64,000 bases of DNA from CAZQXD01 sp964597315 (GTDB lineage: Bacteria > Pseudomonadota > Gammaproteobacteria > Competibacterales > Competibacteraceae): positions 1 through 64,000 of the forward strand of contig CAZQXD010000013.1 of the NCBI GenBank assembly GCA_964597315.1. Direction: 5' to 3'. The notes under the pieces are model-generated. The model did not search any database and had not been told where the DNA came from. It saw only the letters and a program-made list of their open reading frames with translations. A program made the position numbers and the translations under genes. This document shows, piece by piece, positions 41,697-50,898 of this stretch. The stretch's first letter is position 1, and each line of letters begins with the position of its first letter.

Positions 41697-42707
41697 TCAA
41701 CCCTCCTCGGGTGGTTCCAGGCTGTCCAGGGGGCAGCGAGCCATGGCCCGGATGGCGAGGCCCTGGCGCTGCCCAGCCACTAGCCGCCGGTAGCCGGCGT
41801 AGGCGATCATCGCCCCGTTGTCGGTGCAGAACTCGGGGCGGGGATAGTAAACTCGTCCCGGCAATCCAGCGAGTTTATCCCGCAGCCGACGGTTAGCGCC
41901 CACGCCGCCGGCCACCACCAGCCGGTGGCTGTCGGTGGCCTGAAGGGCGCGGCGGCATTTGATAAATAAGGTGTCCACCACGGCGTCCTCGAAGGCCCGG
42001 GCCACGTCGGCGTCGTTGGCGGGGGAGCGGTCGAGGGTGTTCAAGGTGTTCAGGGCGTGGGTTTTGAGGCCGCTGAAACTGAAATCCAAACCTGGCCGGT
42101 CGGTCATGGGGCGGGGGAAGCGAAATCGCGCCGGATTCCCTTGTTCGGCCAGACGGGCCAGGTGCGGCCCTCCAGGGTAGGGCAGACCCAGCAACTTGGC
42201 GGTCTTGTCGAAGGCTTCTCCGGCGGCGTCGTCCAGGGTCTCGCCGAGAATCCGGTAGCGGCCCACCCCGCCCACCTCCACCAGCAGGGTATGACCGCCG
42301 GAGACCAGCAAGGCCACGAACGGAAAGGCCGGAGGGTCGCTCTCCAGCATAGGCGCCAGCAAATGACCCTCCATGTGGTGAACCCCCACTGCCGGCACGC
42401 CCCAGGCCCAGGCCAGGCTGCGGCCCAGGGCCGCGCCCACCAGCAGAGCGCCGATCAGCCCCGGCCCGGCGGTGTAGGCCACGCCTCGCACTTGAGCGCT
42501 CTCCACACCGGCTTGGCGGAATACCTCCCGCAGCAGGGGCACGGCTTTGCGCACATGGTCCCGGGAAGCCAGTTCTGGAACCACACCGCCAAATTGAGCG
42601 TGCAGGGCGACCTGGCTGTAAAGGGTGTGGGCCAGCAGGCCGCGCGCTCCATCGTAGAGCGCGACCCCGGTTTCGTCACAGGACGTCTCGATACCCAATA
42701 TCAACAT
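41697..42707 (-). CDS. tsaD: tRNA N6-threonylcarbamoyladenosine transferase
   Basis: TsaD transfers the threonylcarbamoyl group to A37 of ANN-decoding tRNAs, working with TsaB, TsaC and TsaE. The 336-residue protein has LGIETSCDETGVAL, the metal ligands in HHMEGHLLA, LVSGGHTLLV, DFSFSGLKTH and VAGGVGANRRLR. It is divergent from rpsU, the standard gammaproteobacterial arrangement. Confidence 0.97.
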   Translation of the reverse strand: MLILGIETSCDETGVALYDGARGLLAHTLYSQVALHAQFGGVVPELASRDHVRKAVPLLREVFRQAGVESAQVRGVAYTAGPGLIGALLVGAALGRSLAWAWGVPAVGVHHMEGHLLAPMLESDPPAFPFVALLVSGGHTLLVEVGGVGRYRILGETLDDAAGEAFDKTAKLLGLPYPGGPHLARLAEQGNPARFRFPRPMTDRPGLDFSFSGLKTHALNTLNTLDRSPANDADVARAFEDAVVDTLFIKCRRALQATDSHRLVVAGGVGANRRLRDKLAGLPGRVYYPRPEFCTDNGAMIAYAGYRRLVAGQRQGLAIRAMARCPLDSLEPPEEG

Positions 42708-42755
42708 AGTGGCATTGTCTCCTTCCGCGGCGCCTTACCGCAACTCTATTAACGC

Positions 42756-42785
42756 TTTACACAGCTTTGGCCCAATGAGTAGAAT
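42756..42785 (+). promoter_or_regulatory. Candidate sigma-70 promoter of the rpsU-dnaG-rpoD operon
   Basis: TTTACA at 42756-42761 and TAGAAT at 42780-42785 are separated by 18 bases. They lie about 55 bases before the rpsU start in the divergent spacer with tsaD, where the operon promoter is expected. Confidence 0.5.
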
Positions 42786-42839
42786 TACGGGCTACCCTTG
42801 GCATTTATGCCTGTTTCCATTGGTGAGGTGACGATTTAC

Positions 42840-43055
42840 ATGCCTTCTGTTAAAGTCAAAGAAAATGAGCCTTTTGACGTAGCCCTACGGCGTTTCAAGC
42901 GGTCCTGCGAGAAAGCCGGTATTCTCTCCGAAGTTCGACGGCGCGAATTCTACGAAAAACCCACCCAGGAGCGTAAGCGCAAGCAGGCCGCAGCCGTCAA
43001 GCGTCACCTCAAGAAGCTTTCCCGGGAGAATGCCCGGCGCAACCGTCTGTACTAA
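42840..43055 (+). CDS. rpsU: 30S ribosomal protein bS21
   Basis: This 71-residue basic protein (PSVKVKENEPFDVALRRFKR at the start, ARRNRLY at the end) is standard S21, which helps the 30S subunit pair with mRNA leaders. The start is at MPSVKVKE, giving the family length, with GGTGAGGTG upstream; an earlier in-frame ATG would add 14 atypical residues. It is first in the operon with yqeY, dnaG and rpoD. Confidence 0.97.
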   Translation: MPSVKVKENEPFDVALRRFKRSCEKAGILSEVRRREFYEKPTQERKRKQAAAVKRHLKKLSRENARRNRLY

Positions 43056-43066
43056 ACCCCCCGCCC

Positions 43067-43513
43067 ATGTCCCTCCAAGCACGTATCCAGGATGACATGA
43101 AAACCGCCTTACGGGCCAAGGACAAGGGTCGGCTGGCGGTGATTCGGCTGATCATGGCCGCTGTCAAACAACGGGAAGTGGATGAGCGAATCACTCTGGA
43201 CGATGCTCAGGTGCTGGTTGTGCTGGATAAAATGCTCAAGCAGCGCCGTGAATCCATCACCCAGTTTCGGGACGCGGGCCGCCACGATCTGGTCGAGAAA
43301 GAGTCCTTCGAGGCCGAGGTTATTCAGGGCTATCTGCCCCAGGCCCTGAGCGATGATGAAATCAATCTGCTGATCTCGGACGCCATCGACGCCACCGGCG
43401 CCCAGACTCTTCGCGACATGGGTAAGGTCATGGCCCATATCAAGCCCAAGGCCCAGGGACGCGTCGATATGGGGGCGGTCAGCGCCCGCGTCAAATCCCG
43501 ACTGGCCGGGTGA
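43067..43513 (+). CDS. yqeY: YqeY/GatB-like protein
   Basis: This 148-residue helical protein matches the YqeY family: RIQDDMKTALRAKDKGRLAVIRLIMAA, KQRRESITQFRDAGRHDLVEKE and MGKVMAHIKPKAQGRVDMG. YqeY resembles the tRNA-binding tail of the GatB amidotransferase subunit; its cellular role is unclear. It starts 11 bases after rpsU. Confidence 0.93.
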   Translation: MSLQARIQDDMKTALRAKDKGRLAVIRLIMAAVKQREVDERITLDDAQVLVVLDKMLKQRRESITQFRDAGRHDLVEKESFEAEVIQGYLPQALSDDEINLLISDAIDATGAQTLRDMGKVMAHIKPKAQGRVDMGAVSARVKSRLAG

Positions 43514-43572
43514 GGGACCCACGTCCTTTTCGCGGCACTGGCGATTCCCCTGGGGACGCCTAAGCTAGTGGT

Positions 43573-45339
43573 ATGGTTGGTCGTATTCCCCAGGCATTCA
43601 TTGATGAACTGCTAAGCCGCGTCGACATCGTCGAAATCATCGACAGCCGAGTGCGGCTTCGCAAAGCCGGCCGTGAATACACGGCCTGTTGCCCGTTTCA
43701 TAACGAAAAAACCCCCTCGTTCACCGTCAGTCCCGGCAAGCAGTTCTATCATTGTTTTGGCTGCGGCGCCCATGGCACCGCCCTAGGCTTTGTCATGGAT
43801 TTCGAACATCTGAGCTTCCCGGAGGCGGTGGAAGAACTGGCTCGCCGCGCGGGCCTGGACGTGCCCCGGGAGGCCGATCAGGCGGTTCGGCAATCCGGGG
43901 GCCATGAGTTGCTACCCTTGGTGGAACGGGCTGACCGCTGGTTCCAGTGGCAGTTGCGAAAACACCCGGAGCGGGAGCGGGCGGTGGCCTACCTCAAGCA
44001 GCGCGGCTTGAGCGGCGAGGTGGTTAAGGCATTTGGCATCGGTTACGCGCCACCCGGCTGGGACGGCCTGATCAAGGCGCTGACCGGCGAGGGCGTCACG
44101 CTTAAGCAGATGCTGGATGCCGGGCTGATTACCCTCAAAGACAGCGGCGGCTATGATCGTTTTCGGGACCGAGTGATGTTTCCTATTCGGGACCGTCGTG
44201 GCCGCGCCATTGCCTTTGGTGGCCGGGTTCTGGACGCCGAGGCCACTCCCAAATACTTAAATTCACCGGAGACACCCTTCTTCCATAAGGGTCGGGAGCT
44301 GTATGGCCTGTACGAAGCGCGGATGGCCACCCGGCAATTGTCGCGGCTTATCGTGGTGGAGGGTTATATGGATGTGGTGGCCCTGGCCCAGCATGGCATT
44401 CCCTATGCCGTGGCCACCCTGGGCACCGCCACCACACCAGAACATCTGGAACGGTTGTTTCGGGTATGTCGAGAGCTGGTGTTCTGTTTCGACGGCGACC
44501 GCGCCGGACGGGACGCGGCTTGGCGCGCCTTGGAGCATACCCTGCCCCAGTTGCGTGATGACCGCCAGGCGGGGTTTCTGTTCCTGCCTGAGGGGGAGGA
44601 CCCGGACAGCCTGGTGCGGCGCTTGGGCCAGTCGGGCTTCGAGTCCCAACTGCGCCAAGCCCGACCCTTGGTGGAGTATCTATTCCAACATCTGGAAACC
44701 CAGGCCAGCCCGGCTACCCTGGATGGACGAGCCAGGTTGCTGGCGCTGGCCAGACCGCTGCTGGAACGGGTGCCGGCCGATGCCTATCGACAGGTCATGG
44801 CCAGTCGTCTGGCCGAGCTGACCCGAATGGAGGCCGGAGAACTCAACCGACGTCTCCGACAGCCAGTCAATGAGCAGCCGAACCCTGGCGGCGGGAAGAT
44901 TAATTCGCAGCGCAGCCCGGCGCGCACGGCAATCGCTTTGCTGCTCAATGATACCCGCCTAAGCCAAGGTGTGGCTGATCGGGATTGGCTGCGGGAAGCG
45001 GGCGATCCGGGAACGGACTTGCTGGTCCAGTTACTTGATTTACTCCATGCCAACCCCAATATCTCTACAGCCGCGCTGCTATTGGAGCGTTTCAGGAACC
45101 CGGAGACCCAGCAGTTGACAAAGACCGGGCGGATACTGGAAAGGCTGGCTCATTCCCCACCAGAAATTTCCGTAAGCCTGTATCAACAGGAATTTCTGGG
45201 AGCCATTAAGCGACTGCAAGAGTTATACAGTCCAGAGAAACGGCTGCTGGACAAGCTAGCCCGGGGTGAGGGCGAACTGGATGCCAAGGAACTGGAGGAA
45301 TTACGCAAACGCGGCAAACCCCGGCCAGTCAAAATATAG
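43573..45339 (+). CDS. dnaG: DNA primase
   Basis: DnaG makes RNA primers for replication. The 588-residue protein has the N-terminal zinc finger (ACCPFHNEKTPSFTVSPGKQ, then HCFGCG), the TOPRIM domain (LIVVEGYMDVVALAQHGI and FCFDGDRAGRDAAWRAL) and a C-terminal DnaB-interaction helical region from about 440. The start at MVGRIPQAF fits the family. Confidence 0.97.
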   Translation: MVGRIPQAFIDELLSRVDIVEIIDSRVRLRKAGREYTACCPFHNEKTPSFTVSPGKQFYHCFGCGAHGTALGFVMDFEHLSFPEAVEELARRAGLDVPREADQAVRQSGGHELLPLVERADRWFQWQLRKHPERERAVAYLKQRGLSGEVVKAFGIGYAPPGWDGLIKALTGEGVTLKQMLDAGLITLKDSGGYDRFRDRVMFPIRDRRGRAIAFGGRVLDAEATPKYLNSPETPFFHKGRELYGLYEARMATRQLSRLIVVEGYMDVVALAQHGIPYAVATLGTATTPEHLERLFRVCRELVFCFDGDRAGRDAAWRALEHTLPQLRDDRQAGFLFLPEGEDPDSLVRRLGQSGFESQLRQARPLVEYLFQHLETQASPATLDGRARLLALARPLLERVPADAYRQVMASRLAELTRMEAGELNRRLRQPVNEQPNPGGGKINSQRSPARTAIALLLNDTRLSQGVADRDWLREAGDPGTDLLVQLLDLLHANPNISTAALLLERFRNPETQQLTKTGRILERLAHSPPEISVSLYQQEFLGAIKRLQELYSPEKRLLDKLARGEGELDAKELEELRKRGKPRPVKI

Positions 45340-45426
45340 ACGAGCCTGGATAAAGGCCGATTTTATTGATATAGTTTCCGGTTTACTTTGCCGAATCCAT
45401 CACTTTTTTGGGTGTATCAAAAGGTC

Positions 45427-47280
45427 ATGAGCGAACAGCAACAGTCACAGTTGAAAAAGTTGATCGCCCAGGGCAAGGAGCAGGGCTTCCTGACCTACGC
45501 TGAGGTGAATGACCATTTGCCGGATGATATCGTCGATCCCGAGCAGATCGAAGACATCATCGCGATGATCAACGATATGGGCATCGAGGTCCACGAGTAC
45601 GCTCCCGATGCGGATACTTTGTTGCTGAATGAGAGTTCTGTCAATAGCGATGATGACGACGTGGCCGAGGAAGCTGCTGCGGCCCTAGCCGCAGTGGACA
45701 GCGAGTTCGGCCGCACCACGGACCCGGTGCGCATGTATATGCGGGAAATGGGGACCGTGGAACTGCTCACCCGAGAAGGTGAAATCCTGATTGCCAAGCG
45801 CATCGAGGAGGGCATGGCCCAAGTGCTGTCGGCCCTGTCCAGCTATGCGCCTGTCTTCCAAGCCCTTCTGCATGAATACGCGGCCGTTCAAGAGGGCCGA
45901 CTCCGGTTGGCCGACCTGCTTAGCGGTTTTTCGGGGCAAGATGACATCGCCGATGTACCGACCGAAGATGAAGAATCCACCACCGTTGCCAGCGACGATA
46001 GCGAAAACGATGGCGACGGCGACGATGATGATGATGACGATGAGTCCGTGGACGGTGGCGACACCGGTCCCGATCCCGAAGAGGCGGCCCGCCGCTTCGC
46101 CGAGTTATCCGAACTGTACAGCAAGGTTCTCCATGCCCTGGATGATCTGGGCTTGCAGCATCCAGATACCCAGGCCCTGCGCCAGGAACTGTCCAGCCGT
46201 TTCCTGGAGCTGAAGCTGACGCCCAAGGTGCTGGACCGGCTGGTGCTCGAATTACGGGATACGGTGGACCGGATTCGCACCCAGGAAAGAGCCGTGATGG
46301 ACATTTGCATCGGTCGAGCCGGGATGCCTCGCAAGTTGTTCATCACGTCGTTTCCAGAGCAGGAAACCAACACCGACTGGGTGAATACGCATATCGAAGC
46401 CCGCAAGTCCTATTCCTCGGCCCTGGAAGGGCATCGGGACGTTATCCGAGCGGCGCAAATGCGCTTGGCCGATATCGAACGGGAGGCACGGCTGCCTATC
46501 CACGAAATCAAGGATATCAACCGCACCATGTCCATTGGCGAGGCCAAGGCCCGGCGCGCCAAAAAGGAAATGGTGGAGGCTAACCTGCGGTTGGTGATCT
46601 CTATCGCCAAGAAATACACCAATCGGGGTTTGCAGTTTCTGGATCTGATCCAAGAGGGCAATATCGGCCTGATGAAGGCGGTGGACAAATTCGAATACCG
46701 GCGCGGCTACAAGTTTTCCACCTACGCCACCTGGTGGATACGCCAGGCCATCACCCGGTCCATCGCCGATCAGGCCCGCACCATCCGAATTCCGGTGCAC
46801 ATGATCGAGACCATCAACAAGCTCAACCGCATCTCCCGGCAGATGCTTCAGGAAATGGGCCGGGAGCCGACCCCCGACGAGCTGGCGGAACGCATGGAAA
46901 TGCCCGAGGACAAGGTGCGCAAGGTCTTGAAGATTGCTAAAGAGCCGATTTCCATGGAGACGCCCATCGGCGACGACGAGGACTCCCATTTGGGAGACTT
47001 CATTGAGGACATCGCGGTGTTGTCGCCGGTGGATATGGCCACTATTGAGGGTCTAAAGGAGTCTACCCGGGAGGTGCTGGCCAGCCTTACCCCCCGGGAG
47101 GCCAAAGTGTTGCGGATGCGCTTTGGCATCGATATGAATACCGATCACACCCTGGAAGAGGTGGGCAAGCAGTTCGATGTAACCCGGGAACGGATCCGGC
47201 AGATTGAGGCCAAGGCGCTTCGCAAGCTGCGTCACCCCAACCGTTCCGAGCAGTTGCGAAGCTTCCTGGACCTGGAGTGA
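45427..47280 (+). CDS. rpoD: RNA polymerase primary sigma factor (sigma-70)
   Basis: This 617-residue protein carries all regions of RpoD. Region 1.1 is at the N-terminus (LKKLIAQGKEQGFLTYAEVNDHLP), followed by DPVRMYMREMG and a non-conserved insert with an Asp-rich run at about 195-215. Region 2 includes NLRLVISIAKKYTNRGLQFLDLIQEGNIGLMKAV and YATWWIRQAITRSI. Region 4 has EEVGKQFDVTRERIRQIEAKAL. The start is at MSEQQQ, with a weak AAAGG upstream; an earlier in-frame ATG adds unrelated residues. It is the last gene of the macromolecular synthesis operon. Confidence 0.97.
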   Translation: MSEQQQSQLKKLIAQGKEQGFLTYAEVNDHLPDDIVDPEQIEDIIAMINDMGIEVHEYAPDADTLLLNESSVNSDDDDVAEEAAAALAAVDSEFGRTTDPVRMYMREMGTVELLTREGEILIAKRIEEGMAQVLSALSSYAPVFQALLHEYAAVQEGRLRLADLLSGFSGQDDIADVPTEDEESTTVASDDSENDGDGDDDDDDDESVDGGDTGPDPEEAARRFAELSELYSKVLHALDDLGLQHPDTQALRQELSSRFLELKLTPKVLDRLVLELRDTVDRIRTQERAVMDICIGRAGMPRKLFITSFPEQETNTDWVNTHIEARKSYSSALEGHRDVIRAAQMRLADIEREARLPIHEIKDINRTMSIGEAKARRAKKEMVEANLRLVISIAKKYTNRGLQFLDLIQEGNIGLMKAVDKFEYRRGYKFSTYATWWIRQAITRSIADQARTIRIPVHMIETINKLNRISRQMLQEMGREPTPDELAERMEMPEDKVRKVLKIAKEPISMETPIGDDEDSHLGDFIEDIAVLSPVDMATIEGLKESTREVLASLTPREAKVLRMRFGIDMNTDHTLEEVGKQFDVTRERIRQIEAKALRKLRHPNRSEQLRSFLDLE

Positions 47281-47314
47281 GGCGGCGCTTGCCGGTATAC
47301 TTGCCGCGCTTTCC

Positions 47315-47391
47315 GGGCCCTTAGCTCAGTTGGTCAGAGCAGTCGACTCATAATCGATTGGTCGTAGGTTCAAGTCCTACAGGGCCCACCA
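47315..47391 (+). tRNA. tRNA-Ile2 with CAU anticodon (AUA-decoding after lysidine modification)
   Basis: The 77 bases fold as a full cloverleaf: acceptor GGGCCCT/AGGGCCC, D arm, anticodon loop CTCATAA, T arm around GTAGG TTCAAGT CCTAC, and an encoded CCA. The anticodon is CAT. The D and anticodon arms and TTGGTCG variable region match E. coli ileX rather than initiator or elongator tRNA-Met, so TilS should modify the C34 to lysidine. It follows rpoD by 34 bases. Confidence 0.9.
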
Positions 47392-47400
47392 TCTGATCCG

Positions 47401-47433
47401 GCCCGCGCCATCAAGTGGCGCGGGCTTTTTTTT
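47401..47433 (+). terminator. Rho-independent terminator after tRNA-Ile2
   Basis: GCCCGCGCCA, TCAAG, TGGCGCGGGC form a perfect 10-bp stem followed by eight T residues. It ends the rpsU-rpoD-tRNA transcription unit. Confidence 0.95.
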
Positions 47434-47492
47434 CTCTGGAGGCTATACTAGATAAGTCTTTAATCCTCCCCGGGTCGAAGGAGTGAGCCGCC

Positions 47493-47750
47493 ATGACCAG
47501 CACAGTATTATCCTTGATTTTGGCCTTGACCGTCCTGGCCTATCTTGCCTATCGCTTGCGCCAACTGCGGATAATCGCTGATATGAATCGCCCCCAGCCC
47601 CTGGTGGAACGGCGTCGTTCTAGGGGTAGGGACCGGCGCAGTGGTCAGGATCGCCGCGCCGTCTCCCGTGGTGGACCCACCGCTGGGCGCCGTTCCAGGG
47701 AGCGGCGCTATGACACGAGTCGGCTGCGGGAATTGAACGGATTGAGTTGA
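47493..47750 (+). CDS. Small membrane protein with Arg-rich tail
   Basis: This 85-residue protein has one N-terminal transmembrane helix (about 4-22) and a strongly basic cytosolic part with repeated RR pairs (ERRRSRGRDRRSGQDRRA, then GRRSRERRYD). The spacing resembles basic tails that bind nucleic acid or membranes. I do not recognise a family. SD GAAGGAG lies upstream of the ATG. Confidence 0.65.
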   Translation: MTSTVLSLILALTVLAYLAYRLRQLRIIADMNRPQPLVERRRSRGRDRRSGQDRRAVSRGGPTAGRRSRERRYDTSRLRELNGLS

Positions 47751-47968
47751 GTATTTATCGCTTGCCGGTCATCGTTTGGACACACTAAATACTTCGAGCA
47801 AGAATACAGCCACAAGTGACGGAACGAAGCACATGAGGTCAGCGCAGGTAGCGTAACTGACAGGGACACGGAACGCATCGGAACCCCTTTCTGTTTCCAA
47901 CACCCCGCTGTGATTGGCTCCGCTTTCGTCCACAAAATCAGGACATAAAGCCAACCTAAGGAAACGAT

Positions 47969-49060
47969 ATGGCGGACAATAAGCGGACCCGATCAGGCTT
48001 CAACATCTTCCACAAATTGCTGATGACCATGCTCCTCGTGGCCATTATTCCACTGGGCGGTTTGTGGTATATCAATTACTACAAAGCGATAGACGACTGG
48101 ACCACCATTTCTGACCAGCAACTGAACCGCGTCGTGACGGCCCTAGCCAAGGAAGTGGATGCCTGGAGCGATATGAATATCCGGGCGCTGCGCCAAAACG
48201 CCGCTATCGATGACATGACCGCCATGACAGCGGAGCGGCAGAATCCCCTCCTCAAGTCCATGGGCCAGGCGTACGAATGGAGCTATCTGCTGTTTACCAT
48301 CGCCACCGATGGCCGCAACATCGGCCGTAATGACGGCGCACCGGTCAGGGACTACGGGGACCGGACGTATTTTCTGGATGTGATGGCCGGCCAACCGGTG
48401 GGGCAACAGGTATTGATTAGTCGTACCAACAACAAGCCTGCGTTGGTGATGTCGGTGCCTATCCTCGGGGTGGAGCAACAACGGGTCGGGGTGCTGGCCA
48501 TGGGCATGACCCTGGAGGCCATCTCCGAGATCGTCGTCGAGGAGCAGTTGGGCAAGACCGGGTTTGCTTTCCTGCTGGATGCGTCTGGCAAGGTCATTGC
48601 TCACCATGACGCTGAATTTAATAATACTTTACAAGACTTTAGCGACCATCCGGCATTCAAGGCGGCACAAAGTGGCGATACCAGCCAACTCAGCTACCAG
48701 GACAATGGCAAACAGGTCATCGCCCATGCCCAAAGGACAGAAGACCTAGGCTGGATCGTGGTGATGCAACAGGATTACGACGAAGCCTTTGCCCCGGTAC
48801 GGGAGGCCCAGCGGGACGCTTTTATACTCTTGTTCATCACCATAGTGCTGGTGGGCGCTATCGCTTATGTTCTGTCGCAGCGACTGGCTAAGCCTATTCT
48901 CAGGCTCACCGCTGTGGCCGATGAGATGAGCCGGGGCAAGCTCAGCGCCGAAATCAAGGAAACCGAGCGCAGCGACGAGATCGGCGCCTTGGCCAGGGCC
49001 ATTGAACGCATGGGCGTGAGTATTCAGATGGCCTTGGAGCGGTTACGCAAAAAAGCGTGA
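47969..49060 (+). CDS. Cache-HAMP membrane sensor lacking an output domain
   Basis: This 363-residue protein has a transmembrane segment (about 14-36), a periplasmic double Cache-like sensor (about 40-270, with GKTGFAFLLDASGKVIAHHD), a second transmembrane helix (about 283-303) and a HAMP domain (LAKPILRLTAVADEMSRGKL to about 360). The protein ends right after HAMP, with no methyl-accepting, kinase or cyclase domain. The next gene (a DUF4388-like protein, 42 bases on) may be its partner. SD AAGGAA precedes the ATG. Confidence 0.9.
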   Translation: MADNKRTRSGFNIFHKLLMTMLLVAIIPLGGLWYINYYKAIDDWTTISDQQLNRVVTALAKEVDAWSDMNIRALRQNAAIDDMTAMTAERQNPLLKSMGQAYEWSYLLFTIATDGRNIGRNDGAPVRDYGDRTYFLDVMAGQPVGQQVLISRTNNKPALVMSVPILGVEQQRVGVLAMGMTLEAISEIVVEEQLGKTGFAFLLDASGKVIAHHDAEFNNTLQDFSDHPAFKAAQSGDTSQLSYQDNGKQVIAHAQRTEDLGWIVVMQQDYDEAFAPVREAQRDAFILLFITIVLVGAIAYVLSQRLAKPILRLTAVADEMSRGKLSAEIKETERSDEIGALARAIERMGVSIQMALERLRKKA

Positions 49061-49102
49061 TGATCGATCCTGTCCCCCTCGTTGCGCCCCGGAGGTCACT
49101 GT

Positions 49103-49681
49103 ATGAGTCAGGACAAAACCTACGCGCCATTTCAGGACCTGATAGCCCAGCTTCATCAAGTTTGCCAGGAACGGCGTACCGGCACCCTGTTCATCGCCAC
49201 CGACGATAACCGCCTAGCCCGGATCAGTGTGGAGCAAGGGCAGATCGTGTTTCTGGCCTTTCAAACCAAGCGTGGCGCCGAAGCACTGCCGCTGATGAGG
49301 CAGATCAATGCCGGCCGCTCACGCTTCGAGGACGGCATGATCACGGCGGTTTCCAAAATCCCCTTGCCGTCCACCGACGAGATGCTCGCCTATCTGAATG
49401 GCGCTGCCGCGCCCGCCGAGCCGGTTCCGGTGAAGCCGCCGCCCCAGACCGGCATGCCGTCGCCTCTCGCCGAACCGATCTCCGCAGATGCCGTGGCGGT
49501 GTTGGAGGCGGAACTGGCCGAACATATCGGTCCTTTGGCCGGCATCATCTGTGCCGAGCATCGGCCCAAGCACTACGCGCTGGGTGCTTTGGCGGCGGCC
49601 CTGGCCGAGGAGATACCCGACCCGGACCGCGCGGCGCAATTCCTGGAGCGGGTGCGTTTGCAACTGGGAATTGCCGAGTAG
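49103..49681 (+). CDS. DUF4388-like cytosolic protein, likely partner of the Cache-HAMP sensor
   Basis: This 192-residue protein is read from the ATG with GGAGG 8 bases upstream. Residues about 10-90 resemble the DUF4388 (PATAN) type: a helix, RRTGTLFIATDDNRLARISVEQGQIVFLAF. A Pro-rich linker (about 105-130) leads to a helical C-terminal domain (VLEAELAEHIGPLAGIICAE). These C-terminal units recur in proteins associated with chemotaxis-like and polarity systems. It is co-transcribed with the sensor upstream. Function is unknown. Confidence 0.7.
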   Translation: MSQDKTYAPFQDLIAQLHQVCQERRTGTLFIATDDNRLARISVEQGQIVFLAFQTKRGAEALPLMRQINAGRSRFEDGMITAVSKIPLPSTDEMLAYLNGAAAPAEPVPVKPPPQTGMPSPLAEPISADAVAVLEAELAEHIGPLAGIICAEHRPKHYALGALAAALAEEIPDPDRAAQFLERVRLQLGIAE

Positions 49682-49734
49682 GGGTGACACCCTGCGGGGG
49701 CGGCTTGCCGTGATGGGGGTTCCGGGCGGCCCAG

Positions 49735-50883
49735 TTAGTATTCGGCCGCCAGGGCTTCCAGCAACCGATCCACCTGTTGCTCGTCGTGGGCCGCTGAAAA
49801 CGTAATCCGTAGCCGCGCCGTGCCTGCGGGCACCGTGGGGGGGCGGATGGCCTGGATCAAGATTCGCCGCTGTTTCAGGGCCGCGCTCAGGGCCAATGCC
49901 TGTTCCGCCTCGCCCACCAGCAACGGCTGAATAGGGGTAGGTGAATCCAGCAGAGTCAGACCCAGTTGCGCCGCCCCGGTCCGAAACCGCGCCACCAAGG
50001 ACCGCAGCCGCTCCCGCCGCCAGTCCTCGGCCCGGGCGATGCGCAGGCTGGCCCGGGTGGCCGCCGCCAGGGCCGGTGGGGCGGCAGTGGTGAAGATATA
50101 GGTCCGGGCGGTCTGGATCAGGGTTTCGATCAGTTCTTCGGAGCCGGCCACGAAGGCCCCGCCGGTGCCGAAAGCCTTGCCCAGGGTGCCCACCACCGCC
50201 GGCACGTCATCCATCTTCAAATCAAAATGATCCAGGCTGCCCCGCCCCTCCCGGCCCAACACCCCAAACCCGTGGGCATCGTCCACCACCAGCCAAGCGC
50301 CATGGGCCCGAGCGGTGCAGGCCAATGCTGGCAAGGGCGCCAGATCCCCGTCCATGCTGAACACCCCGTCGCTGACCACCACCGTTTCGCCATCGCCCCG
50401 CTGCTCCAGGCGGCGGGCCAGGGCGGCGGGGTCGGCGTGGGGGTAACGGAGCAGCCGCGCCCCGGACAGCAGGGCGCCGTCCAGCAGCGAGGCATGGTTA
50501 AGGCGGTCCTCGATTACGGTATCGCCACGCCCGGCCAGAGCGGTGATAACCCCCAGATTGGCCATATAGCCGGTGGAAAACAGCAAGGCCCGGGGTCGAC
50601 CGGTGAACTCGGCCAGTTCCTCCTCCAGGGCATGGTGTTCGCGGCTGTGGCCATTGACCAGATGGGCCGCGCCGCTGCCTACCCCATAGCGGTCGGCGGC
50701 CTGGCGCAGGGCCTGGATCACCTGGGGATGATTGGCCAGCCCCAGATAGTCGTTGCCGCCGAAGGCTAGATAGTCCTGGCCGTGGATGGTCAGCACCGGT
50801 CCCTGGGGGCTGTCGAGCACCTGTCGGGTCCGATACAGATGCTGGCCACGCAACTGGGCCAGGCGTGGGGCCAGGTCTTTCAT
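49735..50883 (-). CDS. bioF: 8-amino-7-oxononanoate synthase
   Basis: BioF condenses pimeloyl-thioester with alanine in biotin synthesis. The 382-residue fold-I PLP enzyme has LAFGGNDYLGLANHP, LLFSTGYMANLGVI, VVDDAHGFGVLGREGRG and GTLGKAFGTGGAFVAG with the catalytic Lys. It lies 15 bases downstream of bioB. No bioH, bioC or bioD follows, because the next gene is convergent. Confidence 0.95.
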   Translation of the reverse strand: MKDLAPRLAQLRGQHLYRTRQVLDSPQGPVLTIHGQDYLAFGGNDYLGLANHPQVIQALRQAADRYGVGSGAAHLVNGHSREHHALEEELAEFTGRPRALLFSTGYMANLGVITALAGRGDTVIEDRLNHASLLDGALLSGARLLRYPHADPAALARRLEQRGDGETVVVSDGVFSMDGDLAPLPALACTARAHGAWLVVDDAHGFGVLGREGRGSLDHFDLKMDDVPAVVGTLGKAFGTGGAFVAGSEELIETLIQTARTYIFTTAAPPALAAATRASLRIARAEDWRRERLRSLVARFRTGAAQLGLTLLDSPTPIQPLLVGEAEQALALSAALKQRRILIQAIRPPTVPAGTARLRITFSAAHDEQQVDRLLEALAAEY

Positions 50884-50898
50884 GAGGCCGGCGGGGCC

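Noticed and set aside
47315..47391. Calling the CAU-anticodon tRNA a tRNA-Met
   Set aside because: The arms match E. coli ileX (AUA-specific tRNA-Ile2), and it lacks the initiator-type anticodon stem G-C pairs.
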